A stretch of 64,000 nucleotides of DNA, taken from DAIDKA01 sp035487155. Its GTDB lineage: Bacteria > Pseudomonadota > Gammaproteobacteria > Steroidobacterales > Steroidobacteraceae. Shown here piece after piece: positions 1 to 11,862 of this stretch. Each line of letters starts with the position of its first letter. Position 1 is the stretch's first letter. Made by a program: the position numbers and the translations under genes. Under the pieces are notes generated by a model, which was not told the DNA's origin, did not search any database, and was given only the letters and a program-made list of their open reading frames with translations. The DNA lies in contig DATHMK010000086.1 in the NCBI GenBank assembly GCA_035487155.1, forward strand, positions 52,120 through 116,119, read 5' to 3'.

Positions 1-1
1 C

Positions 2-727
2 CGGGCCAATGGCACGAAACGATATCCGGTGCTCTACCTGCTGCACGGTGCGGGTGGCGACGAAGATGCCTGGGTGACGATGGGCCGCGCCAATATCATC
101 CTGGACAACTTGCTGGCAGCGGGCAAGGTGGTACCGATGATTGTCGTCATGCCCAACGGCAATGCGACGCAAAGCGTAGCGCAGGGTTTCGGCGATGGCC
201 CGACCCCCTCCGTGCAACAGGTCACCGCGCCGGCACCGAATCCTGCGGCCCGCGCAAATTCCGCCGCGGGTGCGGCTCCACGACCGCCACCGCCCGCACA
301 GCCTTATCCCGGGTCATACCCGGAAAGCATAGTGAAAGACATCATCCCCTTCGTGCAGAGCCATTACCGTGTCTACACCGACAAGAACCATCGCGCGATA
401 GCCGGGCTTTCGATGGGCGGCGGCCAGACGCTGACCACGACCAACAACAATCCGAACCTCTTTGCCTACATCGGTGTGTTCAGCGCCGGCGGACGCGTGG
501 GCGATGCGACGTTCGAGTCGCAACTGATGCAGATCAAACAGAACGGCGTGAAACTTTATTGGACCGGTGCGGGCGATACCGACCTGGCTCGAACCGGCAT
601 GATGGCGCTCGAAGCTGATTTGAAGTCCAAGGAGGTGCCGACCTCGTACAAAGAGATTCCCGGACGACACTACTGGTTTCTGTGGCGGGATTTTCTCAGC
701 GACTACGCCACCCGGATCTTCAGATAG
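2..727 (+). CDS. Putative esterase (alpha/beta hydrolase, feruloyl/acetyl-esterase type), 5' truncated
   Basis: The reading frame is open from base 2, so the true start lies left of the window. The visible part shows the esterase family (PF00756) layout: a YLLHG oxyanion strand near base 35, a long Pro/Ala-rich insertion around 220-300, the nucleophile elbow GLSMGGG with its serine near base 410, a GAGDTDL stretch that would carry the acid, and the catalytic histidine in GRHYW near base 668. Members are usually secreted and remove acyl groups (ferulate, acetate) from plant polysaccharides. The N-terminal signal would be off the window. The next gene starts 8 bases downstream on the same strand, so co-transcription is likely. 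The exact substrate cannot be read from the sequence. Confidence 0.85.
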   Translation, partial: RANGTKRYPVLYLLHGAGGDEDAWVTMGRANIILDNLLAAGKVVPMIVVMPNGNATQSVAQGFGDGPTPSVQQVTAPAPNPAARANSAAGAAPRPPPPAQPYPGSYPESIVKDIIPFVQSHYRVYTDKNHRAIAGLSMGGGQTLTTTNNNPNLFAYIGVFSAGGRVGDATFESQLMQIKQNGVKLYWTGAGDTDLARTGMMALEADLKSKEVPTSYKEIPGRHYWFLWRDFLSDYATRIFR

Positions 728-735
728 AGCTCATC

Positions 736-1272
736 ATGATCAATCGGCGCGGATTCATCCGGCGCATGGCCTCACTGTGCGCCACCGCCGCGGCTGCCCG
801 AGCGCCATCTGCCCTCGCGGACCCCGTCAGTTCCAAGTCACTCTCCTTCGTTCACACCCATACCGGCGAGAAGTTGACGGCCGTGTACTGGAAGGACGGG
901 GACTATCAACAGGAGGTCCTGCAGCAGGTGAATCACCTGCTGCGCGACTTCCGTACCAACGAAGTACACGTCATTGATCCGGCATTGCTGGATCTGCTGT
1001 TTGAGCTTCGCACCCGGGTCGACTCGGAGCGGGCATTCCACGTCATCTCCGCCTATCGGTCACCCCAGACCAATGAAATGCTGCGCCGTTCCAGCAATGG
1101 CGTTGCCGAGCACAGCATGCACATGCAGGGTAAGGCCATCGACGTGCGCCTGGAGTCCTTCGCGACCGTCCGTTTGGCGGAAGTAGCCCGCTCCTTGCGT
1201 CGCGGCGGCGTCGGCTACTACGCGGCTTCGGATTTCGTACATGTGGACACCGGCCGTGTCAGGTACTGGTAG
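736..1272 (+). CDS. Tat-exported YcbK/DUF882-type peptidase (M15-like)
   Basis: The protein has 178 residues when started at the ATG at 736. The frame is open further upstream, but this start puts a twin-arginine signal (NRRGFIRR) at the N-terminus, followed by an Ala-rich hydrophobic stretch ending near ALA. The body carries the DUF882/YcbK pattern: AYRSPQTN, then an HSMHMQGKAIDVRL block with the zinc-binding His and Asp, and a C-terminal FVHVDTG with the last His. Family members are zinc-dependent peptidases related to D,D/L,D-carboxypeptidases and are thought to act on murein in the periplasm. It follows the esterase by 8 bases. The gene downstream is convergent, with only 44 bases between the stops. 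Confidence 0.85.
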   Translation: MINRRGFIRRMASLCATAAAARAPSALADPVSSKSLSFVHTHTGEKLTAVYWKDGDYQQEVLQQVNHLLRDFRTNEVHVIDPALLDLLFELRTRVDSERAFHVISAYRSPQTNEMLRRSSNGVAEHSMHMQGKAIDVRLESFATVRLAEVARSLRRGGVGYYAASDFVHVDTGRVRYW

Positions 1273-1316
1273 CGGTGCAGCGCATCCCTGTCCTCGGATC
1301 ACCGATCCCACAACCA

Positions 1317-2897
1317 TCAAGCTGACAGCTCGGCCACGATCCCTTCCTGGGCCTGCAAAGTCACCGTCGCAAGGTTGCGGGCAGGTGCTTGTGTGTGCGT
1401 TGAAAGCAGGATGCGCAGCGGCCCGACCTCCGCCAGCTGGTAAGCGGTGTCGCCGAAATTCAGGGCGATGAGCAGCCGGCGGGCGCCCGCCGCGCGCTCA
1501 TACATCAGCAGCCGTGAGTCCGACCAGCGCTCCTGATAGGTTCCCAGACTCAGAGCCACCTCGACGCGTCGCAGTGCCAGCAGCGATCGGTACAGGCAAA
1601 GGAACGAATCCGAATCCTGCTCCTGGTGCGCCACATTGGCCCACCTGAACTGCTCGCCCAGCGGTAGCCATGGCCTGCCGGTGGTAAAGCCGGCGCCCGG
1701 TTCCGCGCTCCAGCACATCGGGGTCCGACATGGATCGCGGCCCAGGCCCAGACCCGGAACGTTTCGTTCCCATGGGTCCATGACCGACTCCACCGGAATC
1801 TCGACATCCCCCATGCCGATCTCTTCGCCATAGTAGATGGTCGGCGTACCGCGAAGGGTCAGCAGCAGCATGGCGGCCAGTCGCGCCTGAGCGCTTCCGC
1901 CAACGCGGCTGAGCAGACGCGAGCGGTCATGATTGCCCAGGACCCAGTTGGGCCAGCCTCCGGGAGGCAGCGCGGCTTCGTACTGCCTGATCAAAGTCGC
2001 AATGGGCAGAGCCTGCCAAGGCGTGCTGAGCAAATGAAAATTGAATGGCAGATGAAAACCCCGCAGCGAATCACCGTAATAGCTCATGAGCCGGTCAATT
2101 GGCGCACTGACCTCCCCGATCAGCACGCGCTCGTTGAATTCATCGGCCACGCGACGCATCAGGGCGATCATCGCATGGGTCTCGGGTTGGTCGGCGGTAT
2201 GGCGGCGAAGCAGCTGTCGCGCCGGCGACTTTCCGGGGCGCCAGGCGGGATTGGGAGGATTGTCGATCAGTTGCTCGCTCTCAATGAGCATATGAATCGC
2301 ATCCACCCGAAATCCGTCCACCCCGCGGGCCAGCCAGAAGCGCATGACATTCAACAGCGCCTCCTGCACCTGCGGGTTGCGCCAGTTCAGGTCGGGCTGA
2401 TCCGCCAGGAACGCGTGATAGTAGAACTGCCTGCTGCTCTCGTCCCACGTCCATGCTGATCCGCCGAATTCACTGAGCCAGTTGCTAGGGGGTTCCCCGT
2501 TGGCACCCGCATCTCGCCAGATATACCAGTCCCGTTTCGGATCCTGGCGCGAGGAGCGGCTGGCACGAAACCATTCATGCTCGATCGAAGTATGGTTGGG
2601 TACGAAGTCCAGGATCAGCTTGAGGTTACGCCGATGCAGTTCGGCAACCAGCCGCTCAAAATCGGCCAGCGTTCCGAACAGCGGATCAATGTTTTGGTAA
2701 TCCGCAACGTCATAGCCGAAGTCCGCCATGGGCGAGGGATAGATCGGGGATATCCAAACGGCATCAATACCCAGCTCGGCGAGATAATCCAGCCGGGAAA
2801 TGATCCCCGGCAGATCCCCGATCCCATCCCCGTTCGAGTCCTGAAATGAACGCGGATAGATCTGATAGACGACGCCACTTTGCCACCAACGGGTCAT
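1317..2897 (-). CDS. GH13 alpha-glucosidase / oligo-1,6-glucosidase-like
   Basis: The 526-residue product starts at MTRWWQ. The frame stays open to 3095, but the family start (a W-W-x-x-G-V-V-Y-Q-I-Y-P-R block) falls here and upstream codons overlap the divergent glgB. It is a full-length cytoplasmic GH13 enzyme: QIYPRSFQDSNGDGIGDL at residues 12-29, FVPNHTS at about 98-104, GFRVDA with the nucleophile D199, the acid/base E262 in IGEV, and LGNHDRSR with D324. There is no signal peptide. This group hydrolyses terminal alpha-glucosidic bonds of maltose, isomaltose or sucrose-like oligosaccharides, giving glucose. It faces the glgB-glgE-treS operon across 80 bases, which suggests shared control of alpha-glucan turnover. 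Substrate preference within GH13 is inferred. Confidence 0.9.
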   Translation of the reverse strand: MTRWWQSGVVYQIYPRSFQDSNGDGIGDLPGIISRLDYLAELGIDAVWISPIYPSPMADFGYDVADYQNIDPLFGTLADFERLVAELHRRNLKLILDFVPNHTSIEHEWFRASRSSRQDPKRDWYIWRDAGANGEPPSNWLSEFGGSAWTWDESSRQFYYHAFLADQPDLNWRNPQVQEALLNVMRFWLARGVDGFRVDAIHMLIESEQLIDNPPNPAWRPGKSPARQLLRRHTADQPETHAMIALMRRVADEFNERVLIGEVSAPIDRLMSYYGDSLRGFHLPFNFHLLSTPWQALPIATLIRQYEAALPPGGWPNWVLGNHDRSRLLSRVGGSAQARLAAMLLLTLRGTPTIYYGEEIGMGDVEIPVESVMDPWERNVPGLGLGRDPCRTPMCWSAEPGAGFTTGRPWLPLGEQFRWANVAHQEQDSDSFLCLYRSLLALRRVEVALSLGTYQERWSDSRLLMYERAAGARRLLIALNFGDTAYQLAEVGPLRILLSTHTQAPARNLATVTLQAQEGIVAELSA

Positions 2898-2938
2898 GTT
2901 GAATCCTACGCCGCGAAGGCAAACTCCTACAAGGAATG

Positions 2939-2953
2939 GCGCCGTGTCGGCGC
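2939..2953. promoter_or_regulatory. Inverted repeat in the divergent GH13/glgB intergenic region
   Basis: A perfect 6+3+6 palindrome (GCGCCG-tgt-CGGCGC) lies in the 80-base space between the two divergent starts. A second pair of 7-base arms, CCTACGC at 2905-2911 and GCGTAGG at 2962-2968, flanks it. The position fits an operator or overlapping promoters that co-regulate glucosidase and glycogen genes. High-GC palindromes are common by chance, so the assignment is weak. Confidence 0.3.
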
Positions 2954-2977
2954 AGGCCGGAGCGTAGGCTACAGGCG

Positions 2978-4847
2978 ATGCCCAATGAACAGGACATCTA
3001 TCTATTTCGCGAAGGTACTCAGGCGAGCCTGCATCGCTTTCTCGGCTGCCAGCTTCTAGGTCCGCAAATGGGCGCCCGGTTCGCCGTCTGGGCACCCAAT
3101 GCCGCCGCCGTCTCCGTCATCGGGGACTGGAATGGGTGGAATCGCAGCGCCGATGCACTGGCGCCGCGCACCGACGGGTCGGGAATTTGGGAAGGAACCA
3201 TCATGGGCGTGCAGCACGGCCACGCTTACAAATATGCCATCACGTCCCGCGACGGCGGTCGCCTCCTGGAGAAGGCCGATCCACTCGCCTTTTGCTGCGA
3301 GCCGCCGCCCGCGACGGCCTCCAAGGTCTGGTCGCTGAATTACGACTGGCAGGATGGCCTATGGATGACGCAGCGCCCGGCGCGCAACGCGCTGGATTCG
3401 CCGATGACCATCTACGAAGTCCACTTGGGGTCATGGCGTCGGCGCGAAGGGGACTTTCTCAACTATCGTGAGCTGGCACACGCCCTCGCGGAATACGTGG
3501 CTGATCTGGGGTTTACGCACGTAGAGCTGATGCCGATCACCGAGCATCCCTTTTATGGCTCCTGGGGATATCAAACCACGGGATATTTTGCGCCCACCGC
3601 CCGTTATGGGACGCCCCAGGACTTCATGTATTTCGTCGACTACCTTCACCGCAAGGGAATCGGTGTCATCCTGGACTGGGTTCCCTCGCACTTTCCACTC
3701 GATGGGCATGGCTTGGCAGACTTCGATGGCACCCATCTGTATGAACACGCCGATCACCGCCAGGGATTTCACCCCGAGTGGAACTCCGCCATATTCAACT
3801 ATGGCCGCCATGAGGTGCGCAGCTTCCTGATCTCCTCGGCCCTGTTCTGGCTGGGCACCTATCATATTGACGGCTTGCGCGTGGACGGCGTGGCCTCGAT
3901 GCTTTACCTGGACTATGCGCGCAAGTCAGGCGAATGGATCCCCAATCGTTTCGGCGGTCGCGAGAACCTCGAGGCAATCCATTTCCTGCGGACCTTGAAT
4001 GAGACCGCTTACCGGGAACACCCGGATACCTCCATGATCGCCGAAGAATCCACCGCATGGCCCATGGTATCGCGGCCGACCACCGTTGGCGGCCTTGGCT
4101 TCGGGTTGAAGTGGAACATGGGCTGGATGCACGACATGCTGGCCTACATGCAGCAGGATCCGATCTATCGCAGGTACCACCATTCGAAGCTGACCTTCTC
4201 CATGCTCTACGCCTTTAGCGAAAACTTCGTGCTACCGCTTTCTCACGACGAGGTTGTCTACGGCAAGGGCTCCCTGATCGGCAAGATGCCCGGGGACGGC
4301 TGGCAGCAATTCGCCAACCTGCGGGCGCTGTTCGGTTACATGTGGGCCCACCCGGGGAAGAAACTGCTGTTCATGGGCGGGGAGTTCGGCCAGCGGCGTG
4401 AATGGACCCATGACGGGGAGCTGGAATGGTGGGTGAACGAGCGCCCGGAGCATGCTGGAGTGCGGCGCTGGGTAAGGGATCTGAACCGGGTCTACCAGGC
4501 CGAAGGATCGCTGCACAGCATCGATTTCACGTCGGAAGGATTCGAATGGATCGATGCCGACAATTCTCAGATGAGCGTCACCGCCTTCGTGCGCAAGAGC
4601 CCCACCGCCCCCATGATGCTGATAGTCACGAATTTTACGCCCATCCCCCATCGCAACTTTCTGCTGGGAGTTCCGCAACGCGGTCGCTGGCGGGAGGTCC
4701 TCAACAGCGATGCGCACGAATATGGCGGTTCCGGTTGGGGCAACCTGGGCGGCGTTGAATCCGCACCGGTGGCCGCTCACGGCCGCCTGGACGCCCTGAA
4801 TCTCAACCTGCCGCCGCTCGCGACCGTCTGGTTGCGTTGGGAAGGTC

Positions 4848-4855
<8 letters not shown>
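2978..4855 (+). CDS. glgB: 1,4-alpha-glucan branching enzyme GlgB
   Basis: The 625-residue enzyme moves alpha-1,4-glucan segments to alpha-1,6 positions. An N-terminal CBM48-type beta-sandwich (about residues 25-110, GARFAVWAPNA and VIGDWNGW) precedes the GH13 barrel. Visible motifs are YEVHLGSW, ELMPITEHPFYGSWGYQ, DWVPSHFP, DGLRVDGVASMLYLDY with the nucleophile D303, AEEST with the acid/base at E356/E357, and LPLSHDEVVYGKGSL. It is shorter than the roughly 730-residue E. coli enzyme because it lacks the extra N-terminal module. The ATG at 2978 is preferred over one at 2936, since the latter adds only an Arg-rich stretch. Its last 8 bases overlap the glgE start, implying translational coupling. 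Confidence 0.95.
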
Positions 4856-6842
<1,987 letters not shown>

Positions 6843-6851
6843 TTCTGATTC

Positions 6852-9800
6852 ATGACCGACGTCCAGACACCCCCACAGGAATCCATCACGCCATCCGGAC
6901 TCGGTGTCGATGACCCACTTTGGTACAAGGACGCGGTCATCTACCAGATCAACCTCAAGGCGTTTCTCGACTCCAATGACGATGGCATCGGGGATTTCGC
7001 CGGTCTGACTTCCAAGTTGGGCTATATCCGCGACCTCGGGGTGAACACCATCTGGTTGATGCCCTTTTACCCCTCACCGCTCAAGGACGATGGCTACGAC
7101 ATCTCCGAATACACCAATGTACATCCGCAGTTCGGAACGCTCGATGATTTTCGCACCATGTTGGCCGAAGCTCACAGGCTCGGGCTCAAGGTGGTCACCG
7201 AACTGGTCATCAACCATACCTCCGATCAACATCCCTGGTTCCAGGCCGCCTGCAAAGCCCCCGCCGGATCGGCCGAGCGGGATTTCTACGTGTGGAGTGA
7301 TACCGACCGCAAATACCTGGGCACCCGAATCATCTTCGTCGATACCGAAAGTTCCAACTGGACCTGGGATCCGCTCGCCAAGGCCTATTACTGGCATCGG
7401 TTCTTCAGCCATCAGCCGGATCTGAATTTCGACAATCCGCAGGTTCTCGAGGCGGTATTGCGGATCATGCGCTTCTGGCTCGATCTGGGTGTCGACGGGT
7501 TCAGACTGGATGCCATCCCCTACCTGGTGGAACGGGAGGGAACCAATAACGAGAACCTTCGCGAAACCCACGATGTCATTCGCAAGTTGCGCGCTGCGAT
7601 CGACGCGAACTACAAGAACCGCTTCCTGCTGGCCGAGGCCAATCAGTGGCCCGAAGATGTGCGTGAATATTTCGGGGACGAGGATGAGTGCCACATGGCC
7701 TACCACTTCCCCCTCATGCCGCGCATCTACATGTCCATTGCGCAGGAGGACCGCTACCCCATTACCGAGATCATGCAGCAGACGCCGGATATTCCGGACA
7801 GTTGTCAGTGGGCCATATTCTTGCGCAATCACGACGAGCTCACCCTGGAGATGGTGACCAGCAAAGAGCGCGACTATATGTACACGACGTACGCCTCGGA
7901 TGTACGGGCGCGCATCAATCTGGGCATCAGGCGGCGGCTCTCGCCACTGATGGAGAACGATCAGGATCGGATCAAGCTCATGAACAGCCTGCTGCTGTCG
8001 ATGCCGGGCTCGCCCATCCTGTACTACGGCGATGAGATCGGCATGGGGGACAATGTCTTCATCGGCGATCGCAACGGCGTGCGTACGCCCATGCAATGGA
8101 GTCCGGATCGCAACGCGGGATTTTCGCGGGCTGATCCGCAGCGGCTCTATCTGCCGCCCATCATGGATCCGGTATATGGCTACCAGGCCACCAATGTCGA
8201 GGCGCAGATACGTGATCCCGGATCACTTCTGAGCTGGACCAAGCGCATGCTGGCGGTACGCAAGACCAGCCAGGCCTTCGGGCGCGGCGCGCGGCGCTTC
8301 CTGAAACCCGGGAATCGCAAGGTTCTGGCGTATCTGCGGGAAACCGCGGAGGACACCATTTTGTGTGTCGCCAACCTATCGCGCTCGGCCCAGCCGGTTG
8401 AATTGAACCTGTCACCCTACAAAGGGCGGGTGCCGGTTGAGATGTTGGGCCGCACGACCTTTCCGCCAATCGGCGACTTGCCCTATCTGCTGACTTTGTC
8501 CGGGTACGGCTTTTACTGGTTTCGGTTGACCAGCGACGCGCAGGCCCCCTCCTGGCACGAGCCCATCTTCTCCATCGAGGAACGGCCGGTGGTGGTGCTG
8601 TTCGACGGCTGGAACACCCTGTTTCGCGACCGGGTGATGCCCTGGCGCATCGGCATGGCGGAGAAAACCCGGCTGCAGTTCGAGACGGATACATTGCCGC
8701 GCTATATCGAGGCCCAGCGTTGGTATGCCGCCAAGGGCGTGCCGATTGAACGCGCCCGGATCGCCGATCATGCGCTGTGGCAGGAGGACAAATGCAGCTG
8801 GGTATTGGCGCTGCTGGAGCTCGGTACGGCGCCTGAGGCCACCGCCTATTTCATGCCCCTGGCGCTGGCCTGGGAGGATGGCGCCGAAGAGCGCAGCCAC
8901 AACATCGCGACCGCCGCCATTGCCAAGATCCGCCAGCAGTCCAATGTCGGGGTGATGGGCGATGCCTTTGCCGATGAGGTCTTCTGCCGCGCCGTAGTCG
9001 GTGCGATGGCGCAGCAGCGCGATATCCCGACGCTGCAGGGCAAGCTGCAGTTTCGGCCCACCGCGGCGTTCCCCGAGCTGGCCGGGACGGATTTCGCCGT
9101 GCTGCCGGTGGCCCGGCCGCGCGGTTCCAGCTCCAACACCATTGTTACTTTGGGGGAGCGGCTGATCCTCAAGGGGTACAGGCGCCTTCGTGACGGCGCC
9201 AGCCCCGAGCTCGAAATGGGTCTGTACCTCACCGAAGTGGTGCGATTTCCCAACTGCGCGCCATTGGCGGGCGTCATGCAGTACCTGGGCAACGACGGGC
9301 AGACCAAGGTGCTCGGCATGCTGCAGGCCTATGTTGGCAATCAAGGCGACGGCTGGACGTACGCGCTCGAATATCTGCGGCGGCACCTTGAGGAACATCG
9401 CACCGCCCCTGCCACCGATGAGCCGCCGCTTGGCGCGCACGAGGCCTTCCTGATGCTGATCCAGACCCTGGCGCAGCGCACCGCGCAGCTGCACGCCGCC
9501 CTGGCCAGCGCCAGCGATAATCCGGCCTTTGCACCGCAACCACTGACTCAGGCGGATTTCGAGGAGTACCGGGAGCGCGCCATGGGCGAATTGCGTGCAA
9601 CCTTCGAACTGCTCGGATCCACACTGGAGCAGATTCCCGCTCCCGACCGCCCCAGGGCCAAGGACGTGCTGGCACTCCAGGACCGCCTGCTCGCCCGCTT
9701 CGCGGCAGTTGTCGCCGAAGAGAAGGACGGCCGGAAGATCCGCATCCACGGCGACTATCATCTCGGACAGGTCCTGGTCACGCGCAATGACTTCGTGATT

Positions 9801-10199
9801 GTCGACTTCGAGGGCGAACCGGGCCACAGCATCGAAGAGCGGCGCGCCAAACAGTCACCGCTGCGGGATGTGGCCGGTATGCTGCGCTCGTTCAGCTATG
9901 TGGAACACAGCGCGCTGCGCAGCGCGGCGCACGATGAAGTGGAGTTCACCAAGCTCGCACCGCTGGCCCAGGCCTGGACCCGCCAGGTACGTGAGGCCTT
10001 CCTCGCCGCTTATGATGCCGAGGCCAAGCCATTGGCGCTCTATGCCTCCTTCATACCCGGCCGCGGACTGCTCGGGCTGTTTGAGCTTCAGAAGGCCTTG
10101 TACGAGCTACGCTACGAACTGAACAACCGCCCCAGCTGGGCGGGCATACCGCTGCAGGGTATCCTCGAAGCCGCGGGAGACGATCATGCAAAGCCTTGA
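6852..10199 (+). CDS. treS: Trehalose synthase-maltokinase fusion (TreS-Mak)
   Basis: The single 1115-residue protein joins two enzymes. Residues about 20-560 are trehalose synthase (GH13_16), which interconverts trehalose and maltose: AVIYQINLKAFLDSN, ELVINHTSDQHPWF, GFRLDA with D220, AEANQ with E262 and RNHDELTL with D328. Residues about 600-1110 are maltokinase (Pep2/Mak), which makes maltose-1-phosphate with ATP; its kinase-like core has RIHGDYHLGQVL (D968) and VDFEGEPG (D985). Fusion channels trehalose to the GlgE donor. Stand-alone TreS is about 600 residues and Mak about 450, so both halves are complete. The last 14 bases overlap the following membrane-protein gene. Confidence 0.96.
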   Translation: MTDVQTPPQESITPSGLGVDDPLWYKDAVIYQINLKAFLDSNDDGIGDFAGLTSKLGYIRDLGVNTIWLMPFYPSPLKDDGYDISEYTNVHPQFGTLDDFRTMLAEAHRLGLKVVTELVINHTSDQHPWFQAACKAPAGSAERDFYVWSDTDRKYLGTRIIFVDTESSNWTWDPLAKAYYWHRFFSHQPDLNFDNPQVLEAVLRIMRFWLDLGVDGFRLDAIPYLVEREGTNNENLRETHDVIRKLRAAIDANYKNRFLLAEANQWPEDVREYFGDEDECHMAYHFPLMPRIYMSIAQEDRYPITEIMQQTPDIPDSCQWAIFLRNHDELTLEMVTSKERDYMYTTYASDVRARINLGIRRRLSPLMENDQDRIKLMNSLLLSMPGSPILYYGDEIGMGDNVFIGDRNGVRTPMQWSPDRNAGFSRADPQRLYLPPIMDPVYGYQATNVEAQIRDPGSLLSWTKRMLAVRKTSQAFGRGARRFLKPGNRKVLAYLRETAEDTILCVANLSRSAQPVELNLSPYKGRVPVEMLGRTTFPPIGDLPYLLTLSGYGFYWFRLTSDAQAPSWHEPIFSIEERPVVVLFDGWNTLFRDRVMPWRIGMAEKTRLQFETDTLPRYIEAQRWYAAKGVPIERARIADHALWQEDKCSWVLALLELGTAPEATAYFMPLALAWEDGAEERSHNIATAAIAKIRQQSNVGVMGDAFADEVFCRAVVGAMAQQRDIPTLQGKLQFRPTAAFPELAGTDFAVLPVARPRGSSSNTIVTLGERLILKGYRRLRDGASPELEMGLYLTEVVRFPNCAPLAGVMQYLGNDGQTKVLGMLQAYVGNQGDGWTYALEYLRRHLEEHRTAPATDEPPLGAHEAFLMLIQTLAQRTAQLHAALASASDNPAFAPQPLTQADFEEYRERAMGELRATFELLGSTLEQIPAPDRPRAKDVLALQDRLLARFAAVVAEEKDGRKIRIHGDYHLGQVLVTRNDFVIVDFEGEPGHSIEERRAKQSPLRDVAGMLRSFSYVEHSALRSAAHDEVEFTKLAPLAQAWTRQVREAFLAAYDAEAKPLALYASFIPGRGLLGLFELQKALYELRYELNNRPSWAGIPLQGILEAAGDDHAKP

Positions 10200-10854
10200 C
10201 CTTTTGCTGGACACGACACGGGAGTTCTTCCACCAGATCGCAACCTTGCTGCCGCGCCTGGTGCTGGCCCTCGCCGTCATCCTCATCGGCTGGCTGCTGG
10301 CCAAAGTCGTGCGCTTCGCCATCGAGCGGGGTCTGCGAGCGGTCAATTTCAACGTGCTGACGCAGCGTGCGGGCACGGATCACTTCCTGCAGTCCGCCGG
10401 TCTGCGCGGCGATACGACCACGTTGTTCGGTTTGCTCGGCTACTGGATGGTATTGGTTGCGGCGCTGATGGTGGCCTTCAACGGGCTGGGACTTACCTAT
10501 GCCACGGATCTGCTGCAACGGGTGGAGCTCTTTGGACCCAAGATCCTGGTAGCCGGGGTCGTGCTGGTGCTTGGATCCTATTTCGCGCGTTTCGTTGGCG
10601 AGTCCGTTGATCGATTCTGTCGTGACGCTCACGTTCCCGATGGTGACATCTTCGGCAAGTTCGCCCGCTACCTCATCATGGCCTTCGTCGTCATGATCGC
10701 GCTCAGCGAGATCGAAGTCGGCGGCGACATCGTGCAAAGGGCATTCCTGATCATTCTTGCAGGTATCGTGCTCGCACTGGCACTGGCGTTTGGCTTGGGC
10801 GGCAAGGACTGGGCTGCCGCGTTACTGGAGCGCTGGTGGCCGCGCAACAAATAG
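10186..10854 (+). CDS. Small MscS-related membrane protein with conserved TM-helix repeats
   Basis: This 222-residue integral membrane protein has about five hydrophobic segments and two copies of the conserved TM-helix repeat (PF05552 type), ending in GLGGKDWAAALLERWW. The family (CmpX-like) is grouped with mechanosensitive channels, but the cytosolic beta domain of MscS is missing, so this would be a minimal or accessory channel. Its ATG lies 14 bases inside the end of the treS-mak gene, so it is translationally coupled to trehalose/glucan synthesis. A membrane-tension or osmotic role is a reasonable inference from that coupling, because trehalose is an osmolyte. Channel activity itself is not shown by the sequence. 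Confidence 0.75.
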   Translation: MQSLDLLLDTTREFFHQIATLLPRLVLALAVILIGWLLAKVVRFAIERGLRAVNFNVLTQRAGTDHFLQSAGLRGDTTTLFGLLGYWMVLVAALMVAFNGLGLTYATDLLQRVELFGPKILVAGVVLVLGSYFARFVGESVDRFCRDAHVPDGDIFGKFARYLIMAFVVMIALSEIEVGGDIVQRAFLIILAGIVLALALAFGLGGKDWAAALLERWWPRNK

Positions 10855-10872
10855 CAGAAACCTCGGCGGGTG

Positions 10873-11808
10873 CTATTTCGAGGCGTCGTAGACCGGATCG
10901 GGATGCTTCGTCCACGGCGAGCGCAGATAATATGGGACGGCGCTGAAGGTTGCCTCGACCGCCACTATGCCCTCCTGGGTGACCTTGAATGACTCCAGGA
11001 ACCCCCAGGTCTGCGGTTCCTGATAGTTGGATTTGGCAGCCGTACCATCGGTCATGGTGTATGCATCCAGCACGCCTTTATGATCTATGAAGCCGCGGCA
11101 CATGGTAAAGCCGCGCTCCTCGTCCACCAGGAAGCAGTCACGATCGCGCACACGGTTGTTGTAGCGGTAGCGGCCTGATTTGAAGCCTTGCTCAAGATCG
11201 GTATAGAGGATTCCGTTCTCGTGCCGCACGGCGCCGGGGGCGAATCGGGTACCGCGGATCTCGCCGGTATTGAACTGCAGAGTCGAGAAATACCCATTGG
11301 CGAGCTGTCGGATCGCCGCCCGCGACAGGCGCTGGGCAACCGGAACGATGGCCCGTAGCGCGGCATCGCGATGATATAGCAACGCATCGCCCATCGGCAC
11401 GGGTGGCGCACTTACGTTGCGCTTGGTGGCGATGATCTGCTCGACCTCCGTGATGTGCCGGTCCTGCACTCGCAACCGGACAGCCAGAAAACCCTGGGTC
11501 TGGCGCTGCAGTACGCTGGTGTAGATGCCAATCTGACCGGTGGTCGGATCCGACAGCAGCAATGGGGTATCGACCTCCTCGGTGACGGTGTCCCAGGTGC
11601 CGTCGGGGAAAGTCATGGCGGCACTGTTTTCCGAATACCTGACATGGGCGGCGAACGGCGCGAGTGTGACGTCGTGCTTGAGGTAGGCGGCAAGATAGGC
11701 CGTCGCGATCTCTTCGAGGCATGCCTTGTCACACGGCGCTGCCCGCGCCGACTGGCCAAACAGTGTCATGGCACCCAGAACCAGAATCCCTGAGGCGGTG
11801 AGTTTCAT
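10873..11808 (-). CDS. Exported DUF8021-like protein
   Basis: A 311-residue protein with a clear signal peptide (MKLTASGILVLGAMTLFG, cleavage after ARA). After CDKACLEEIATAYLAAYL come two similar alpha+beta halves with SnoaL/NTF2-like flavour: LAPFAAHVRYSENSAAM near residue 50 and LQFNTGEIRGTRFAPGAVRHENG near residue 180. The second half is followed by DRDCFLVDEERGFTMCRGFIDH. This arrangement resembles proteins annotated as DUF8021, which have no assigned function. Four cysteines in an exported protein could form disulfides. It is convergent with the mechanosensitive-type gene and divergent from the dehydrogenase at 11863, with 54 bases between starts. No functional partner is evident. Confidence 0.7.
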   Translation of the reverse strand: MKLTASGILVLGAMTLFGQSARAAPCDKACLEEIATAYLAAYLKHDVTLAPFAAHVRYSENSAAMTFPDGTWDTVTEEVDTPLLLSDPTTGQIGIYTSVLQRQTQGFLAVRLRVQDRHITEVEQIIATKRNVSAPPVPMGDALLYHRDAALRAIVPVAQRLSRAAIRQLANGYFSTLQFNTGEIRGTRFAPGAVRHENGILYTDLEQGFKSGRYRYNNRVRDRDCFLVDEERGFTMCRGFIDHKGVLDAYTMTDGTAAKSNYQEPQTWGFLESFKVTQEGIVAVEATFSAVPYYLRSPWTKHPDPVYDASK

Positions 11809-11862
11809 TCAACCCCTTCTACCAGACATGCAATACTGCGACAATTACGCCTCCGAATAGCC

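Noticed and set aside
8412..9827. A 471-codon open frame on the minus strand inside the maltokinase half of the fusion
   Set aside because: It is antisense to a well-supported enzyme, has no ribosome site or family motif, and its length is explained by high GC and codon bias on the coding strand.
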